From CBDHGY01 sp965263325 (lineage in GTDB: Bacteria; Pseudomonadota; Alphaproteobacteria; Caulobacterales; Hyphomonadaceae), in contig CBDHGY010000002.1 of NCBI GenBank assembly GCA_965263325.1, positions 2,542,001 through 2,606,000 of the forward strand: DNA of 64,000 nt. Direction: 5' to 3'. Positions within the stretch are counted from its first letter, which is position 1; every line of letters starts with the position of its first letter. Made by a program: the position numbers and the translations under genes. This document shows positions 1-8,642 of the stretch, piece by piece. The notes beneath the pieces are model-generated. The model made no database searches and had not been told where the DNA came from. It saw nothing but the letters and a program-made list of their open reading frames with translations.

Positions 1-705
1 GTCTTCCGGAGTATCGACGCCGTTTGGCGGCGGGCCCGGTATCACGGCGCAATCGATACGTAGACCAAGCTCAAGGGCGCGGAGCTGTTCTAGTCGCTCA
101 CGTTGTTCAAGACCCGTTGGCTCAGCGCTTACGAATTTCGATAACGCTCTCCGGCGATACGCATAAACGCCAATATGATGGAACAGGGGCCCGTCTCCAT
201 AGGGTGCAGTCGCACGCGTAAAATAAAGGGCGCGCCCAAGCCCTGATCCTGGCGCGCCAGCAATAATCGCCTTTACAACGTTTGGGTCGGTGCGCTCATG
301 TTCGTCGGTTATTTCTGACGCCAGCGTCGCGATATCGCAAACAGGATCGGCGGCGAGCGGAGCAAGCACAGCGCGCAGGCTTTCTGGACGAAGCGTCGGC
401 ATATCGCCCTGAAGATTCACAAGGATATCGTGGCGGTCTTGCGAATCAAACGCCTCGGCGGCCGCCCAAACCCGGTCTGACCCGGAGGGCAGCGATGGAT
501 CAGTCAGAATGGCATTGAAACCTGCCGATTCAACCGCTTCAACAATCTCTGCTTCTGCGGCCGCCACCAGTACGGGACCACACCCAGAGGCCTCGGCTCG
601 CTCGCAAACCCTAACAATCATGGGCTTACCTGCGATATCGGCTAAAGGTTTACCCGGCAGGCGCGTCGACGCCATGCGTGCTGGGATGATGATCAAAGGC
701 TTCAT
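1..705 (-). CDS. kdsB: 3-deoxy-manno-octulosonate cytidylyltransferase (CMP-KDO synthetase), C-terminus cut by window edge
   Basis: Activates KDO with CTP to give CMP-KDO for lipid A-core assembly in the cytoplasm. The protein opens MKPLIIIPARMASTRLPGKP, the nucleotide-binding N-terminus of this family, and later shows NLQGDMP, the RAT-PYGDGP region and HHIGVYAYRR, all family hallmarks. The 235 codons present reach GVDTPED, so only about 10-15 residues are missing beyond base 1. The start at 705 matches the usual family N-terminus; in-frame ATGs at 759, 765 and 768 would add an unlikely leader. It is divergent from the cytochrome gene downstream on the other strand. Confidence 0.93.
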   Translation of the reverse strand, partial: MKPLIIIPARMASTRLPGKPLADIAGKPMIVRVCERAEASGCGPVLVAAAEAEIVEAVESAGFNAILTDPSLPSGSDRVWAAAEAFDSQDRHDILVNLQGDMPTLRPESLRAVLAPLAADPVCDIATLASEITDEHERTDPNVVKAIIAGAPGSGLGRALYFTRATAPYGDGPLFHHIGVYAYRRRALSKFVSAEPTGLEQRERLEQLRALELGLRIDCAVIPGPPPNGVDTPED

Positions 706-852
706 ATCGATTGGTTTTCCCGAAGAGGCGGCGCTGCGGCGCTTCGCCGCGAACTCCATTAGCATCATTTACCCATCAATCCGGGTATATAGAAAGCAAA
801 CCGAATAGCGTGCAGGCGTCTGCGCGCCAAGATAATATTGTGGAGAGCTCCT

Positions 853-1794
853 ATGGGCGAACTCGGCCTAAACAAGATTTTCGGCTCAATCCTTGCTGCT
901 GCTTTGGTGGTCATGGGCCTGCAATCCATAAGTGCCGCGGTCTTCTCATCTGGTGGCCATCATGGTCATCACGGCGAAGAAAAGCCTTATGCCGAGGCGA
1001 TCAAAGACAAGTACGCCTATTGGACAGAAGTCGCCGTTGCGTCTGAGGGGGATGTCGATGAAGGTCCGAGATATGATCTCGGCCTATTGCTCGCCAGCGC
1101 TGACCCAACAAGAGGCGAGCGCGTGTTCGGCTCAGTCTGTGCGTCATGCCACACAATTAATGAAGGCGGGGCGAACGGAACGGGCCCGAATTTATATGGC
1201 CTTGTTGACCGAGACATAGCTGGGGTCGCAAGTTTTGGATATTCCTCTGCGCTGAGCGGCGTCGATGGCGGATGGACCTATGCCGCGCTAGATAACTGGA
1301 TTGTTGATCCTCAAGCTTTTGCCCGTGGATCCAACATGGTGGCAAACGTCAAAAGGGATACTGACCGTGCCAATTTGATTGCGTATCTAGCACAGAACAC
1401 ACCGAACGCTTCCGCATTCCCAGCACCGCTTCCTGAAGAAGGCGAAGCACCTGCAGAAGGTGAACCTGTCGCGGAAGAAGATGTAAGCGCAGAAAGCACG
1501 CCCGCTGAGGGTTCAGTGATTTCTGAAGAGGAAGGCGAAGAGATCCTCGACGAGATGGAAGAAATTGTCGAGCGCATGGAAGACAGCGTTGACCGGCTGG
1601 ACGAAATTATCCCTGACGCCGAAGACACCGTGACCGAGGCTGTAGAGGACACGGTCGAGACTGCCGAAGGAGCACTTCAGACAGACATTGTTGATGAGGT
1701 TGTAGAAACAGTCGAAGACGGTGTTGAGGGGCTTGAGATGCCTTCTGAGCCAGAACTTCCTGCTGAGCAGCCCGAGGAAGCGGTCGAACGCTAA
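853..1794 (+). CDS. Membrane-anchored c-type cytochrome (cytochrome c552/CycM-like) with acidic C-terminal tail
   Basis: Probable electron carrier tethered to the periplasmic face of the inner membrane. An uncleaved N-terminal hydrophobic segment (about residues 10-35) is followed by a His-rich linker. Next comes a class I cytochrome domain with one haem site CASCH (C96-C99-H100) and a likely axial Met near M162 (GSNMVANV). The layout matches the CycM/c552 family that links bc1 to terminal oxidase. The last ~110 residues are an unusual Glu/Ala/Pro-rich then Glu/Asp/Val-rich acidic tail with no recognised fold. ATG 853 has GGAG just upstream (845 region); an in-frame TTG at 838 is less likely. 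It is divergent from kdsB. Confidence 0.85.
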   Translation: MGELGLNKIFGSILAAALVVMGLQSISAAVFSSGGHHGHHGEEKPYAEAIKDKYAYWTEVAVASEGDVDEGPRYDLGLLLASADPTRGERVFGSVCASCHTINEGGANGTGPNLYGLVDRDIAGVASFGYSSALSGVDGGWTYAALDNWIVDPQAFARGSNMVANVKRDTDRANLIAYLAQNTPNASAFPAPLPEEGEAPAEGEPVAEEDVSAESTPAEGSVISEEEGEEILDEMEEIVERMEDSVDRLDEIIPDAEDTVTEAVEDTVETAEGALQTDIVDEVVETVEDGVEGLEMPSEPELPAEQPEEAVER

Positions 1795-1795
1795 T

Positions 1796-1817
1796 TTGCA
1801 GCGAGGCTCTGCTGCAA
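1796..1817 (+). terminator. Small stem-loop after the cytochrome gene (possible terminator)
   Basis: TTGCAGC and GCTGCAA form a perfect 7-bp stem with an 8-base loop directly after the stop codon at 1794. No T-run follows, so it is at best a weak or Rho-assisted terminator or an mRNA 3' protecting hairpin. Confidence 0.3.
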
Positions 1818-1893
1818 CGAGGATATTTGCGTTGCTGTAGCTTCAGACTATCCTCCTTATGATCAGCTCTTCTGCTGCACATAAGGGGACCCA

Positions 1894-3075
1894 ATGTCAG
1901 ATAAAATCACCAAGCTATTGGTCGGAGCTGTAGCTTCGCTCTTAGCCGCGCCGACGGCGGTTGCTGGTCCGGAAACACTCTGTCCGGCCGGTTGGAGCGT
2001 CGAAAAGGAACATGGCGGCTCAATGTACAGGTTTACTGCACCCGGAGGTAAAAGCCGCGGTGAGGCCGAGCTTAATCTCTTTCCAAAAGACACACCTGAA
2101 GACATCAAGAAGCTGCTGGATATGAAGGCGCGCCACATCGCCCCGTATAGAACAGAGCCCATCGGTAAACCGCAAAGCTCGCAGAAATTCGGGGCGTTGA
2201 TGAAAATTAGCTTGCTGCGCGATGAGGATACTCGCAACAATCGATACATAACCAGCGCAGTGGCAGGGCGCCATAAGCTTGGCGGTACAATGACTTGCGC
2301 GATTGCAATACCAATTGGCAATAACAACAAACCCCCTGCGGCGTTCTCGAAATTTATGGCCGATTGCGCCGCGTTTCTGAAATCAGGCGCAGCTTTTACT
2401 GAGAAGCAGGCCAGTAAAGCTTCTAAGCGCGATGCCTTCAGCAAAATGGTTACCCAGAACGGTGAGCCCGGGAAGATAGCAGGCTATATATTCGGTCTTC
2501 GCTACACATATGGCGTGGGTGGCGCGGTATATCCTGAATATTATCCCGTCGTACTTTATGAAGATGGATTGGCTGTACGAGAGCTTACTGCGCCGCCAAA
2601 CCGTATCGATGTAGACGCCCTCCGCTTGGAGTCGCCGGATGATGTTGGCATATGGAAGACGTCCGGCAGCAGCTATTTGATTGAATGGCCTGGGTCGGAC
2701 GATCCTATGACGGTCAGTATGACGACCGATCGCCCGCAGACATTTTCAGATGGGCAGGTGCTGAACGGCAGTTGGCAGTCGATTTCAGGTTCCGGAAACA
2801 CAGCAATGGGAGGAGACACAATTACAGCTGTTTCGAGCCGCTATACGTTCTATGCGGATGGATCTTTTTCCACAGCCCGCTCTACTGGAGCTTTGGCTGG
2901 AGGCGGGTCTGCTTGGACGAAATCGGGCAACGCCGGAACTTATCGACTTGCTGGCGGAGCGCTCACGCTGGAGTTTCGCACAGGTGAAACCCTTCAAACA
3001 TCTCTTTTTTATGACAATAGCAAAGATGGTCGTAAAACGCTCTGGATTGGCGGTAGCGCATTCACCCAAAGGTAA
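1894..3075 (+). CDS. Exported protein of unknown function
   Basis: A 393-residue protein with a Sec-type signal peptide (positive MSDKITK, hydrophobic core, AVA-G cleavage near residue 25). Two regions can be seen. Residues about 30-170 are a mixed alpha/beta part with two well-placed cysteines. Residues about 200-393 are beta-rich, with many G/S/T and aromatic residues (GSWQSISGSG, YTFYADGSFS), like lipocalin- or META-type beta barrels. I do not recognise the family. It stands alone on its strand with GGGG/AAGGGG ahead of ATG 1894. Confidence 0.75.
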   Translation: MSDKITKLLVGAVASLLAAPTAVAGPETLCPAGWSVEKEHGGSMYRFTAPGGKSRGEAELNLFPKDTPEDIKKLLDMKARHIAPYRTEPIGKPQSSQKFGALMKISLLRDEDTRNNRYITSAVAGRHKLGGTMTCAIAIPIGNNNKPPAAFSKFMADCAAFLKSGAAFTEKQASKASKRDAFSKMVTQNGEPGKIAGYIFGLRYTYGVGGAVYPEYYPVVLYEDGLAVRELTAPPNRIDVDALRLESPDDVGIWKTSGSSYLIEWPGSDDPMTVSMTTDRPQTFSDGQVLNGSWQSISGSGNTAMGGDTITAVSSRYTFYADGSFSTARSTGALAGGGSAWTKSGNAGTYRLAGGALTLEFRTGETLQTSLFYDNSKDGRKTLWIGGSAFTQR

Positions 3076-3284
3076 AAATATATCATAAAAATATTGTGTT
3101 AAGATCTTTGCGGCTGCATGTTACTCGCAAAGGCTTGAGGGCAATTCGTCCCTAAGGGGCATGATAAATTTTACATAAATGACATTTAATTGTTACATAA
3201 CTTGCGCATTGTGGTCATTTGTGTCATATTAACGTTACATACGAAGCCGGTGCGAAGACACCCGTAAGAAGAGGAGTATGTAAT

Positions 3285-3581
3285 ATGAAGAAGCCCATGA
3301 TAATCGCCGGAGCGTTTGCTTGGACCTGCGCGCTTGCGCTTTCGAGCACCGCTGAAACCGGAATGGTCGATATCGAACTCAAGGTAGACCGCGCACAATC
3401 AGCTGAATCGATTTATGAACTTGTGCTCGAAAAAGCTGAAGATATTTGCGGCGTCGACAAATTCTGTGAGCAAGATCTCATTAATGCGCTTGTAGATGCA
3501 ATTGACAACGAGGAAGTCAAAGCGATCCACCAGGCAACTGAGAGCATGCCTGCACCGATCCTGGTTGCTGCCAGCGAATAA
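3285..3581 (+). CDS. Small exported protein, UrcA-like
   Basis: A 98-residue product with a signal peptide ending near STAETG. The mature part has an IELKVD strand, a helix with L..KAEDIC, a second cysteine pair (CGVDKFC), and a following helix. That layout resembles the small periplasmic UrcA family, whose function is unknown; the match is by pattern only. ATG 3285 is preceded by GAGGAG at 3271; an earlier in-frame GTG/ATG near 3219 lacks such a site and would mask the signal peptide. The upstream 200 bases are very AT-rich with repeated GTTACATA and GTCAT words, suggesting a regulated promoter. It converges on the next gene with a 2-base gap. Confidence 0.7.
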   Translation: MKKPMIIAGAFAWTCALALSSTAETGMVDIELKVDRAQSAESIYELVLEKAEDICGVDKFCEQDLINALVDAIDNEEVKAIHQATESMPAPILVAASE

Positions 3582-3583
3582 AT

Positions 3584-4471
3584 TCAGTTCCCCATCCAGA
3601 AAGGACGTTTTCGTTCTTCGGATAATGTGATGCGGCGGGCCCCTATGGGCTCGCCGTAATGCTTTGCGATGCGATCGACGGCTGCTTTGAGTGGCTCTTT
3701 CGCCGTTGCCATGTGATGCGCATTGGCATGAATGACCGTCTCGCCATCGACCATGATTCCAACATGACCCTTCCAAAAAACGAGGTCATTGCGCTGTAAT
3801 CCGTTGGGTTTCTGCCACCGCTCAATGTCGTCGCCGCACCATGCAAATTGCATATCGCTGTCGCGGGGAAGCACAACTCCGCAGGCCGCGAAGGCGGCGC
3901 TTGTTAAGCCAGAGCAGTCCAATCCGAGTGATTCGCGCCCGCCCCAAAGATAGGGCGCGCCGATAAAACGTTCGGCGACTGCGGCTGGATCATCTTCAAG
4001 CTCACCAATTTCAGCGACGTGTTTCTTGGTGACCCACCCGCCGCGATCATCTTTCAGAAATCCATTCGCATCGTCGGTAAAAACCAGGCCTGCGCCGAGA
4101 CTTAATAAATATAGCGGGGCAGTTTTCAGATCGGGCTCAGAAAAAGCATACGTTCTCAATGCGCTTACCCGGTGCGTTGTTTGCAACACGGGTGCAGACA
4201 GCGCCGCCATCAATGCCCAGCCAGTGTATCGGTCACGCGCGCATTGGACGAAACCGAATTCGCCGTCTTCTCTATGAAGATAGACGATTTCGCCGTGCAG
4301 CGCCTGGCTTGTCATGATTGCGTCGGGCTCTGGCTTCGTACGAAGCGCTGCCACACCGGCGCTGACTTGCAATGCCAGAGGGGCTTCAGAAGGCTCAGCA
4401 ACGTTGAGCCTTTCATCAGTTTGTGGATCTGGCGCGCCGGCCATGTAACGTTCCCGATCTGGTTGAGGCAA
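3584..4471 (-). CDS. NlpC/P60 (C40) family peptidoglycan hydrolase with SH3-like N-terminal domains
   Basis: Predicted cell-wall endopeptidase cleaving within peptide stems. Residues about 30-165 hold two SH3-like segments (LHGEIVYLHREDGEFGFVQ, then a second around SLGAGLVF). The catalytic C40 domain follows with YLWGGRES-LGLDCSG (nucleophile C186), GHVGI (H236), and a third-site His in NAHH. No signal peptide is obvious, as in many alphaproteobacterial C40 enzymes of this build. It starts 5 bases after the MarR-type gene, so the two are probably one operon. It could also act on other gamma-D-Glu amide bonds. Confidence 0.85.
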   Translation of the reverse strand: MPQPDRERYMAGAPDPQTDERLNVAEPSEAPLALQVSAGVAALRTKPEPDAIMTSQALHGEIVYLHREDGEFGFVQCARDRYTGWALMAALSAPVLQTTHRVSALRTYAFSEPDLKTAPLYLLSLGAGLVFTDDANGFLKDDRGGWVTKKHVAEIGELEDDPAAVAERFIGAPYLWGGRESLGLDCSGLTSAAFAACGVVLPRDSDMQFAWCGDDIERWQKPNGLQRNDLVFWKGHVGIMVDGETVIHANAHHMATAKEPLKAAVDRIAKHYGEPIGARRITLSEERKRPFWMGN

Positions 4472-4476
4472 TTGAG

Positions 4477-4869
4477 TTACGCAGCCTTGATATCAACCGT
4501 TTGCGGCGCAGTTGTGTCGATGTCTTCTCCGCGGGAAGCGGCAGCAATCATTGTGGAAAACGAGCGCAGATATTGAGCGCCTTCTTCTGTTCGCTCAATA
4601 AAGACGTTCCGCAAGTCACTTTCGTCTTTAACACGCTTGATGAGGTTTTGTTTCGCCAGCGTATCTAGCGCGCGTGTCACCGCGGGTTTTGCGATCTTTA
4701 GGAGTGACGCCAAACCGCGGACTGTATGAGGGCCGCGGGTGAGGGCGACTGTCATCAGAATTGCTTGCTGACGTGCTGTCAGGTCCGGGGCATCAGAACG
4801 CACGGAACTGCAAACCGCCCGGCGCCATAGATCCAGACATTCGCGTTCGCTCAATTCGGTTCTGTTCAT
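4477..4869 (-). CDS. MarR-family winged-helix transcriptional regulator
   Basis: A 130-residue DNA-binding protein. LTARQQAILMTVALTRGPHTVRGLASLLKIAKPAVTRALDTLAKQNLIKR is a clear winged helix-turn-helix, followed by the wing (KDESDLRNVFIERTEEG). It likely dimerises and represses itself and the NlpC/P60 gene 5 bases downstream. ATG 4869 has GGGG eight bases upstream; ATG 4881 is an alternative adding four residues. The longer upstream frame to 5022 is low in coding character and covers the promoter region. Confidence 0.82.
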   Translation of the reverse strand: MNRTELSERECLDLWRRAVCSSVRSDAPDLTARQQAILMTVALTRGPHTVRGLASLLKIAKPAVTRALDTLAKQNLIKRVKDESDLRNVFIERTEEGAQYLRSFSTMIAAASRGEDIDTTAPQTVDIKAA

Positions 4870-5189
4870 TATCAACCCCATATAATTCGCTTGTAAGGTG
4901 AATCTCCGCCGCTTCGGACTCCGTGTAAAGAGTCTGTTAACCCCAAAATTGCTGTTTTCACTCACCATTGTGACAAGATGACTCACGCGAAAATTGATAA
5001 GCTTGGACCCCGAGAAGAACATAAGGAGTCCGTTCGATTGAAACGAGCTACTCTATCCATTTCTGCGGCTGCTGCGGGCGACTAGAGTAACGAAGTCCCA
5101 TCTCGCAGGCACCACCTTTCTTTTGCTTTGCATCTCGGCTTTATTGCGCCGGTATGAAAATTGCCGCCAAGGCTCAAAGGAGGTTTGTC
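4870..5189. other. 320-base divergent intergenic region with a possible tiny leader ORF
   Basis: Lies between the leftward MarR gene and the rightward lipoprotein gene and so should hold both promoters. It contains GTTAAC near 4937. At 5038-5085 there is a 15-codon reading frame (TTG start, KRATLSISAAAAGD) with AAGGAG nine bases before it. This looks like the beginning of a signal peptide that stops early. It could be a leader peptide, a decayed gene start or chance. Nothing else is recognisable. Confidence 0.3.
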
Positions 5190-5843
5190 TTGAAAAACAC
5201 TGTTTTCATTTTCGCGCTTTCTGCAGCACTTGCTGGTTGCGCAGCGATAGATGCGGTTGGTGAGCGCATTCCGGGTGGTTCCGAGGTAAACCAGTCTGAG
5301 GCTCCCTCGGAGATGGTAGATGCTGTTACGCGCCGGCCGATACAGAATGCCGGACTGGCACCAGCGCCGCAACCATATCCAGAACCCACAATTGAAGTTG
5401 CGCCAGAGCCATTACCCGATACCGGAGTCGTGTATTCTGGAGATGCTGTGGAACAAGTCATCGACCCCTCGCTCGACCCATCAACAGCGCGGTCATACAA
5501 TGCGACCTGGGAAGACGGAGGGTTTCGCCATCGCTCCGTTATGTTTCCGCATATTATCGACGGTTGCAAAGTGATGATCCAGTCGCGCCGTACTCTTGAT
5601 TACGTGGCGGGAACGACGGGGGAGTTTGTCGAGCGCGAAGGTCCAGATTGTAATTGCGACCTGGTGATTGATGGGTTTGAAGACATATTCGCTCAGCTCA
5701 ACGACGAGTACAAAACGCCTCGCATGTATGATGTTTGCGCGGGTCCGGGCGTTGACGGTGCTACCCGGCAACTCGAAATCATGCGAGAGAGCCTGAAGGA
5801 GAACCGTAACTTCGATAAAATGAAGAATGTGGATGGGTTCTAG
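5190..5843 (+). CDS. Lipoprotein of unknown function
   Basis: A 217-residue protein with a lipoprotein signal: MKNTVFIFALSAALAGC, lipobox LAGC, so the mature protein is lipidated on Cys. A Pro-rich linker (about residues 55-90) leads to a C-terminal domain with cysteines in DGCK, PDCNCD and YDVCAGP, probably disulfide bonded. I do not recognise the family. The start is a TTG at 5190 because a strong AAAGGAGG (5176-5183) sits six bases before it, whereas the ATG at 5154 has no such site and would add residues before the signal peptide. Confidence 0.75.
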   Translation: MKNTVFIFALSAALAGCAAIDAVGERIPGGSEVNQSEAPSEMVDAVTRRPIQNAGLAPAPQPYPEPTIEVAPEPLPDTGVVYSGDAVEQVIDPSLDPSTARSYNATWEDGGFRHRSVMFPHIIDGCKVMIQSRRTLDYVAGTTGEFVEREGPDCNCDLVIDGFEDIFAQLNDEYKTPRMYDVCAGPGVDGATRQLEIMRESLKENRNFDKMKNVDGF

Positions 5844-5928
5844 ACGGCGAGTTTCCCCAACGCTGCCTCTTTAATTATGTGCCCGGACTTTCTATCGTTC
5901 GGGCACAATTGTGTTTGGAGGAAGAATT

Positions 5929-6852
5929 ATGGGCGTGCTCGACGGAAAGACAGTGCTTGTTTGCGGCGGTGGCAACGGAATTGGCAAGGAGTGCGCTCTG
6001 CTTGCCGCGAAAGAAGGCGCGAACGTTGTTGTGAACGATCTCGGCGGCGGCCTTTCTGATGCAGGAGGGTCGGCGGGCGACGCCGGGCCTGCAGAAAAAG
6101 TGGCTGAGGAAATCCGCGCGAGCGGCGGTCAAGCCGTATCGAATTCCGAAAGCGTCACTGATATGAGCGCCGTCAAAGACATGATCGCGCAGGCCAAGGA
6201 TGAGTTCGGCGGACTGCATTCCATCATCAACCCGGCGGGTATCTTGCGTGACGGTATGTTTCATAAGATGAGCGAAGATGACTGGAAGTCCGTCATCGAT
6301 GTTCACCTGCATGGGAGCTTTAATGTCACTCGGGCTTCCATAGAGCTGTTTCGCGAGCAGGAAGAAGGCAATTACGTGCTGTTCACATCCACCTCCGGTC
6401 TCATCGGAAACATCGGCCAGGCGAACTACGCCGCGGCGAAGATGGGCATTGCAGGTCTTTCCCGGATCATTGCGATGGAAGGGGCGCGTAAGAATGTGCG
6501 TTCAAACATCATCGCCCCCTTTGCTTGGACGCGGATGATCGCCTCAATCCCCGTAAAGGATGAAGCGGGCGCTGAGCGCGTTGAGAGAATGAAAAATGGA
6601 ATGCGCGCTGACCAGGTTGCGCAGCTTGCGGTCGCGCTCTGCTCAGATCAGGCGAGCGATGTCAGTGGGCAGATCTTTTCTGTTCGCGGAAATGAAGTTG
6701 TCCTGTTTGATCAGCCGCGGCCCAAGAAATCAGTTTCAAACACCGCAGGGTGGGACCCGCAATCTCTGCTGGAGAAGGGCTTACCGGCGATGAAGGCTGA
6801 TATGTTTGATCTCGGCGCAACAACGAGTGTGTTCCCGTACGAGCCGATTTAG
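5929..6852 (+). CDS. Short-chain dehydrogenase/reductase (SDR), MFE-2-like subgroup
   Basis: NAD(P)-dependent oxidoreductase of 307 residues. The Rossmann start is LVCGGGNGIGKE (glycine-rich loop with Gly-Gly in place of the usual Thr-Gly). NDLGGG-type sequence after beta-2 and the insertion AGGSAGDAGPAEKVAEEI are typical of SDRs related to the dehydrogenase part of peroxisomal multifunctional enzyme 2 (3-hydroxyacyl-CoA dehydrogenases). NPAGILRDGMF replaces the NNAGILRD motif, and the catalytic set S.SG-N-Y-AAAK is present (NYAAAKMG). ATG 5929 has GGAGGA at 5918. The substrate is likely an acyl-CoA or steroid-like alcohol, by family inference only. It is monocistronic. Confidence 0.85.
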   Translation: MGVLDGKTVLVCGGGNGIGKECALLAAKEGANVVVNDLGGGLSDAGGSAGDAGPAEKVAEEIRASGGQAVSNSESVTDMSAVKDMIAQAKDEFGGLHSIINPAGILRDGMFHKMSEDDWKSVIDVHLHGSFNVTRASIELFREQEEGNYVLFTSTSGLIGNIGQANYAAAKMGIAGLSRIIAMEGARKNVRSNIIAPFAWTRMIASIPVKDEAGAERVERMKNGMRADQVAQLAVALCSDQASDVSGQIFSVRGNEVVLFDQPRPKKSVSNTAGWDPQSLLEKGLPAMKADMFDLGATTSVFPYEPI

Positions 6853-7055
6853 TCGCTGAATTTAGAAACGGCCAAAAGCGGAGGTTCGGCCAAGGAGCAG
6901 ATGGAAGGTTTGGCCCTTCGTTGCCTTTGGTTGGATTTGGATGGTGCCATAACAAGACGATGTTTCTGCCACTGAACTGCGTCGCTGAGAGGTCGGTATT
7001 ATGTTAAATTTGGGCCTTGGGTTTGGACAAATTGCACGATGAGGCCCATCTTAGA

Positions 7056-7414
7056 CTAAACAGCGATTATTCGGCCATCTGAAGTCGTTATGCTGAAAGA
7101 CTCATATTCTTTGCTGTCGTCCGTAAGTTTTAGATCGCACCCATTATCGAATGATAATATCAAGCTTTGATCAGTGATTTGATATTGCCGAACGCAAGCC
7201 CCAATGAGCCGCACCAGATCAGCAGCCGCTTTGGCGGGTCTCCGCAAAAGTGAAACGAAATCTGTAGTTCCAACTCGAAGCGAAAAAGTTGACTCTATTT
7301 GAATGTGTGTGCGTCGTCGAAGATCAAGCCCACTATGTGCTCTGAAAATTTTGTAGATTCCAAGCGGAGTCCAATTAGGAATTCGAAATTCTCAGTCGCG
7401 CTAATCCCGTGCAT
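7056..7414 (-). pseudogene. Small immunity-like/DUF6188-type protein gene, frameshifted at a CA dinucleotide tract
   Basis: Two overlapping frames join into one small protein of a family I recognise only by pattern. Frame one runs from ATG 7414 with FEFLIGLRLE and VGLIFDDAH. Frame two continues IQIESTFSLRVG, then RLIGACVRQYQI-SLILSFDNGCDLKL, and ends KEYESFSI-DGRIIAV. The break falls at an ACACACA run (plus-strand TGTGTGTG, about 7304-7311). Removing one CA unit restores an unbroken product of about 118 residues. The rest of the 6853-7579 gap shows no other gene. It may be a decayed gene, a slippage variant or a sequence error. Family members are often single orphan genes thought to be immunity proteins. 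Confidence 0.5.
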
Positions 7415-7579
7415 TGTTCAATTGTATTCCTGTCCGGTTTCGGGGCGGGATTTGGGTAGCACTCCACACTTCATATTTTCATGATTGTAGGAGTTTAGCG
7501 ACACCATGTTACTGTGAAACAACATTCAATCCTTCCACTATTAGCGAATACTTGCCATCCCGGTCATTTATTTCAAAAT

Positions 7580-8641
7580 TCATGTGCCGGTTCCCACCGC
7601 CTCACTCACGCTCTTATGGCCATCGACCTTTACGAGCCTCGCCAGCTCGCGCTTGATGCGCTGGACGAGGCCGGGGCCTTCATAGACGAGTGCGGAGTAA
7701 AGCTGCACCGCGTGCGCGCCGGCTTTGATCTTGGTGTAAGCGTCTGCGCCGCTTGCAATGCCGCCAGCACCAATCAGATCAAATTCACCGCTAAGTTCCT
7801 TCGCAAAGGACCGGAGAATTTCAGTTGAGGGTTCCAGCAATGGCGCGCCAGATAGGCCGCCGGTTTCGTCGCGCTCAGCGCTTTGCAAAGTGTCCGGCCG
7901 TGCAATCGTCGTGTTTGATACGATGAGGCCGGACAGCCATTCGCTGTGCCCGCGCACGACATTGCAAATATCGGCGATGGCTTCCGGGTCGAGGTCTGGT
8001 GCAACTTTCAGGAAAACCGGCTTGCCGCCGCCTGCGCTCTCTACAGCGTTACCGCAGCGGGCGAGCAAATCTTCCAGCGCGTCTTTATCCTGCAGGCCGC
8101 GCAGGCCCGGCGTGTTCGGTGAGGAGATATTCAGCGTCAGATACTGGCAATGCGCCCAGACGGCCTTGATCCCGGTGACGTAATCTGCCGCGCGGTCTTC
8201 ACTTGTTTTGTTCGCGCCGACATTTGCGCCCACGATGCCTTTGCCGCTGTGCTTTGAGAGACGGCGGACATAAGCTTCCAACCCATCATTGTTGAAACCC
8301 ATTCGGTTGATGACGGCGCGATCTTTAGAAAGGCGGAAGAGACGGGGTTTCGGATTGCCCGCCTGCGGTTTCGGGGTAACTGTTCCGCACTCGACCATGC
8401 CAAACCCAAATCGCAGCATCTGACCAAACACTTCGGCATTCTTGTCAAACCCAGCTGCAAGCCCGATGGGATTGGGCAGCGTCAGGCCGGACTTCGGCAA
8501 AGTGACTTGCAAGACGGGATCATCATAGCGCGGCAGCTTCGGGCCAAAGCCAGACTTCAACCCTTTGATGGTGGCTGTGTGCGCGGCTTCTGGGGGCAAA
8601 ACACGCACGAGCTTGGTCGCGGCACCGTAGAAACCAGTCAC
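7580..8641 (-). CDS. pyrD: Dihydroorotate dehydrogenase (quinone), class 2
   Basis: Fourth step of pyrimidine synthesis: oxidises dihydroorotate to orotate with FMN, passing electrons to ubiquinone at the membrane. The 353-residue length and the amphipathic N-terminal extension (FYGAATKLVRVLPPEAAHTATIKGL) mark class 2. Motifs include PNPIGLAAGFDKNAE, VECGTVTPKPQ, RLFRL, NRMGFNN, LNISSPNTPGLRGLQ with the catalytic Ser, and LIGAGGIASGADAY. It starts 2 bases from the stop of the DUF952 gene, which is the usual DUF952-pyrD pair in Alphaproteobacteria. Confidence 0.96.
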   Translation of the reverse strand: MTGFYGAATKLVRVLPPEAAHTATIKGLKSGFGPKLPRYDDPVLQVTLPKSGLTLPNPIGLAAGFDKNAEVFGQMLRFGFGMVECGTVTPKPQAGNPKPRLFRLSKDRAVINRMGFNNDGLEAYVRRLSKHSGKGIVGANVGANKTSEDRAADYVTGIKAVWAHCQYLTLNISSPNTPGLRGLQDKDALEDLLARCGNAVESAGGGKPVFLKVAPDLDPEAIADICNVVRGHSEWLSGLIVSNTTIARPDTLQSAERDETGGLSGAPLLEPSTEILRSFAKELSGEFDLIGAGGIASGADAYTKIKAGAHAVQLYSALVYEGPGLVQRIKRELARLVKVDGHKSVSEAVGTGT

Positions 8642-8642
8642 T

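Noticed and set aside
509..808. 99-codon plus-strand frame opposite kdsB
   Set aside because: It is antisense to the clear kdsB sequence, with no family likeness.
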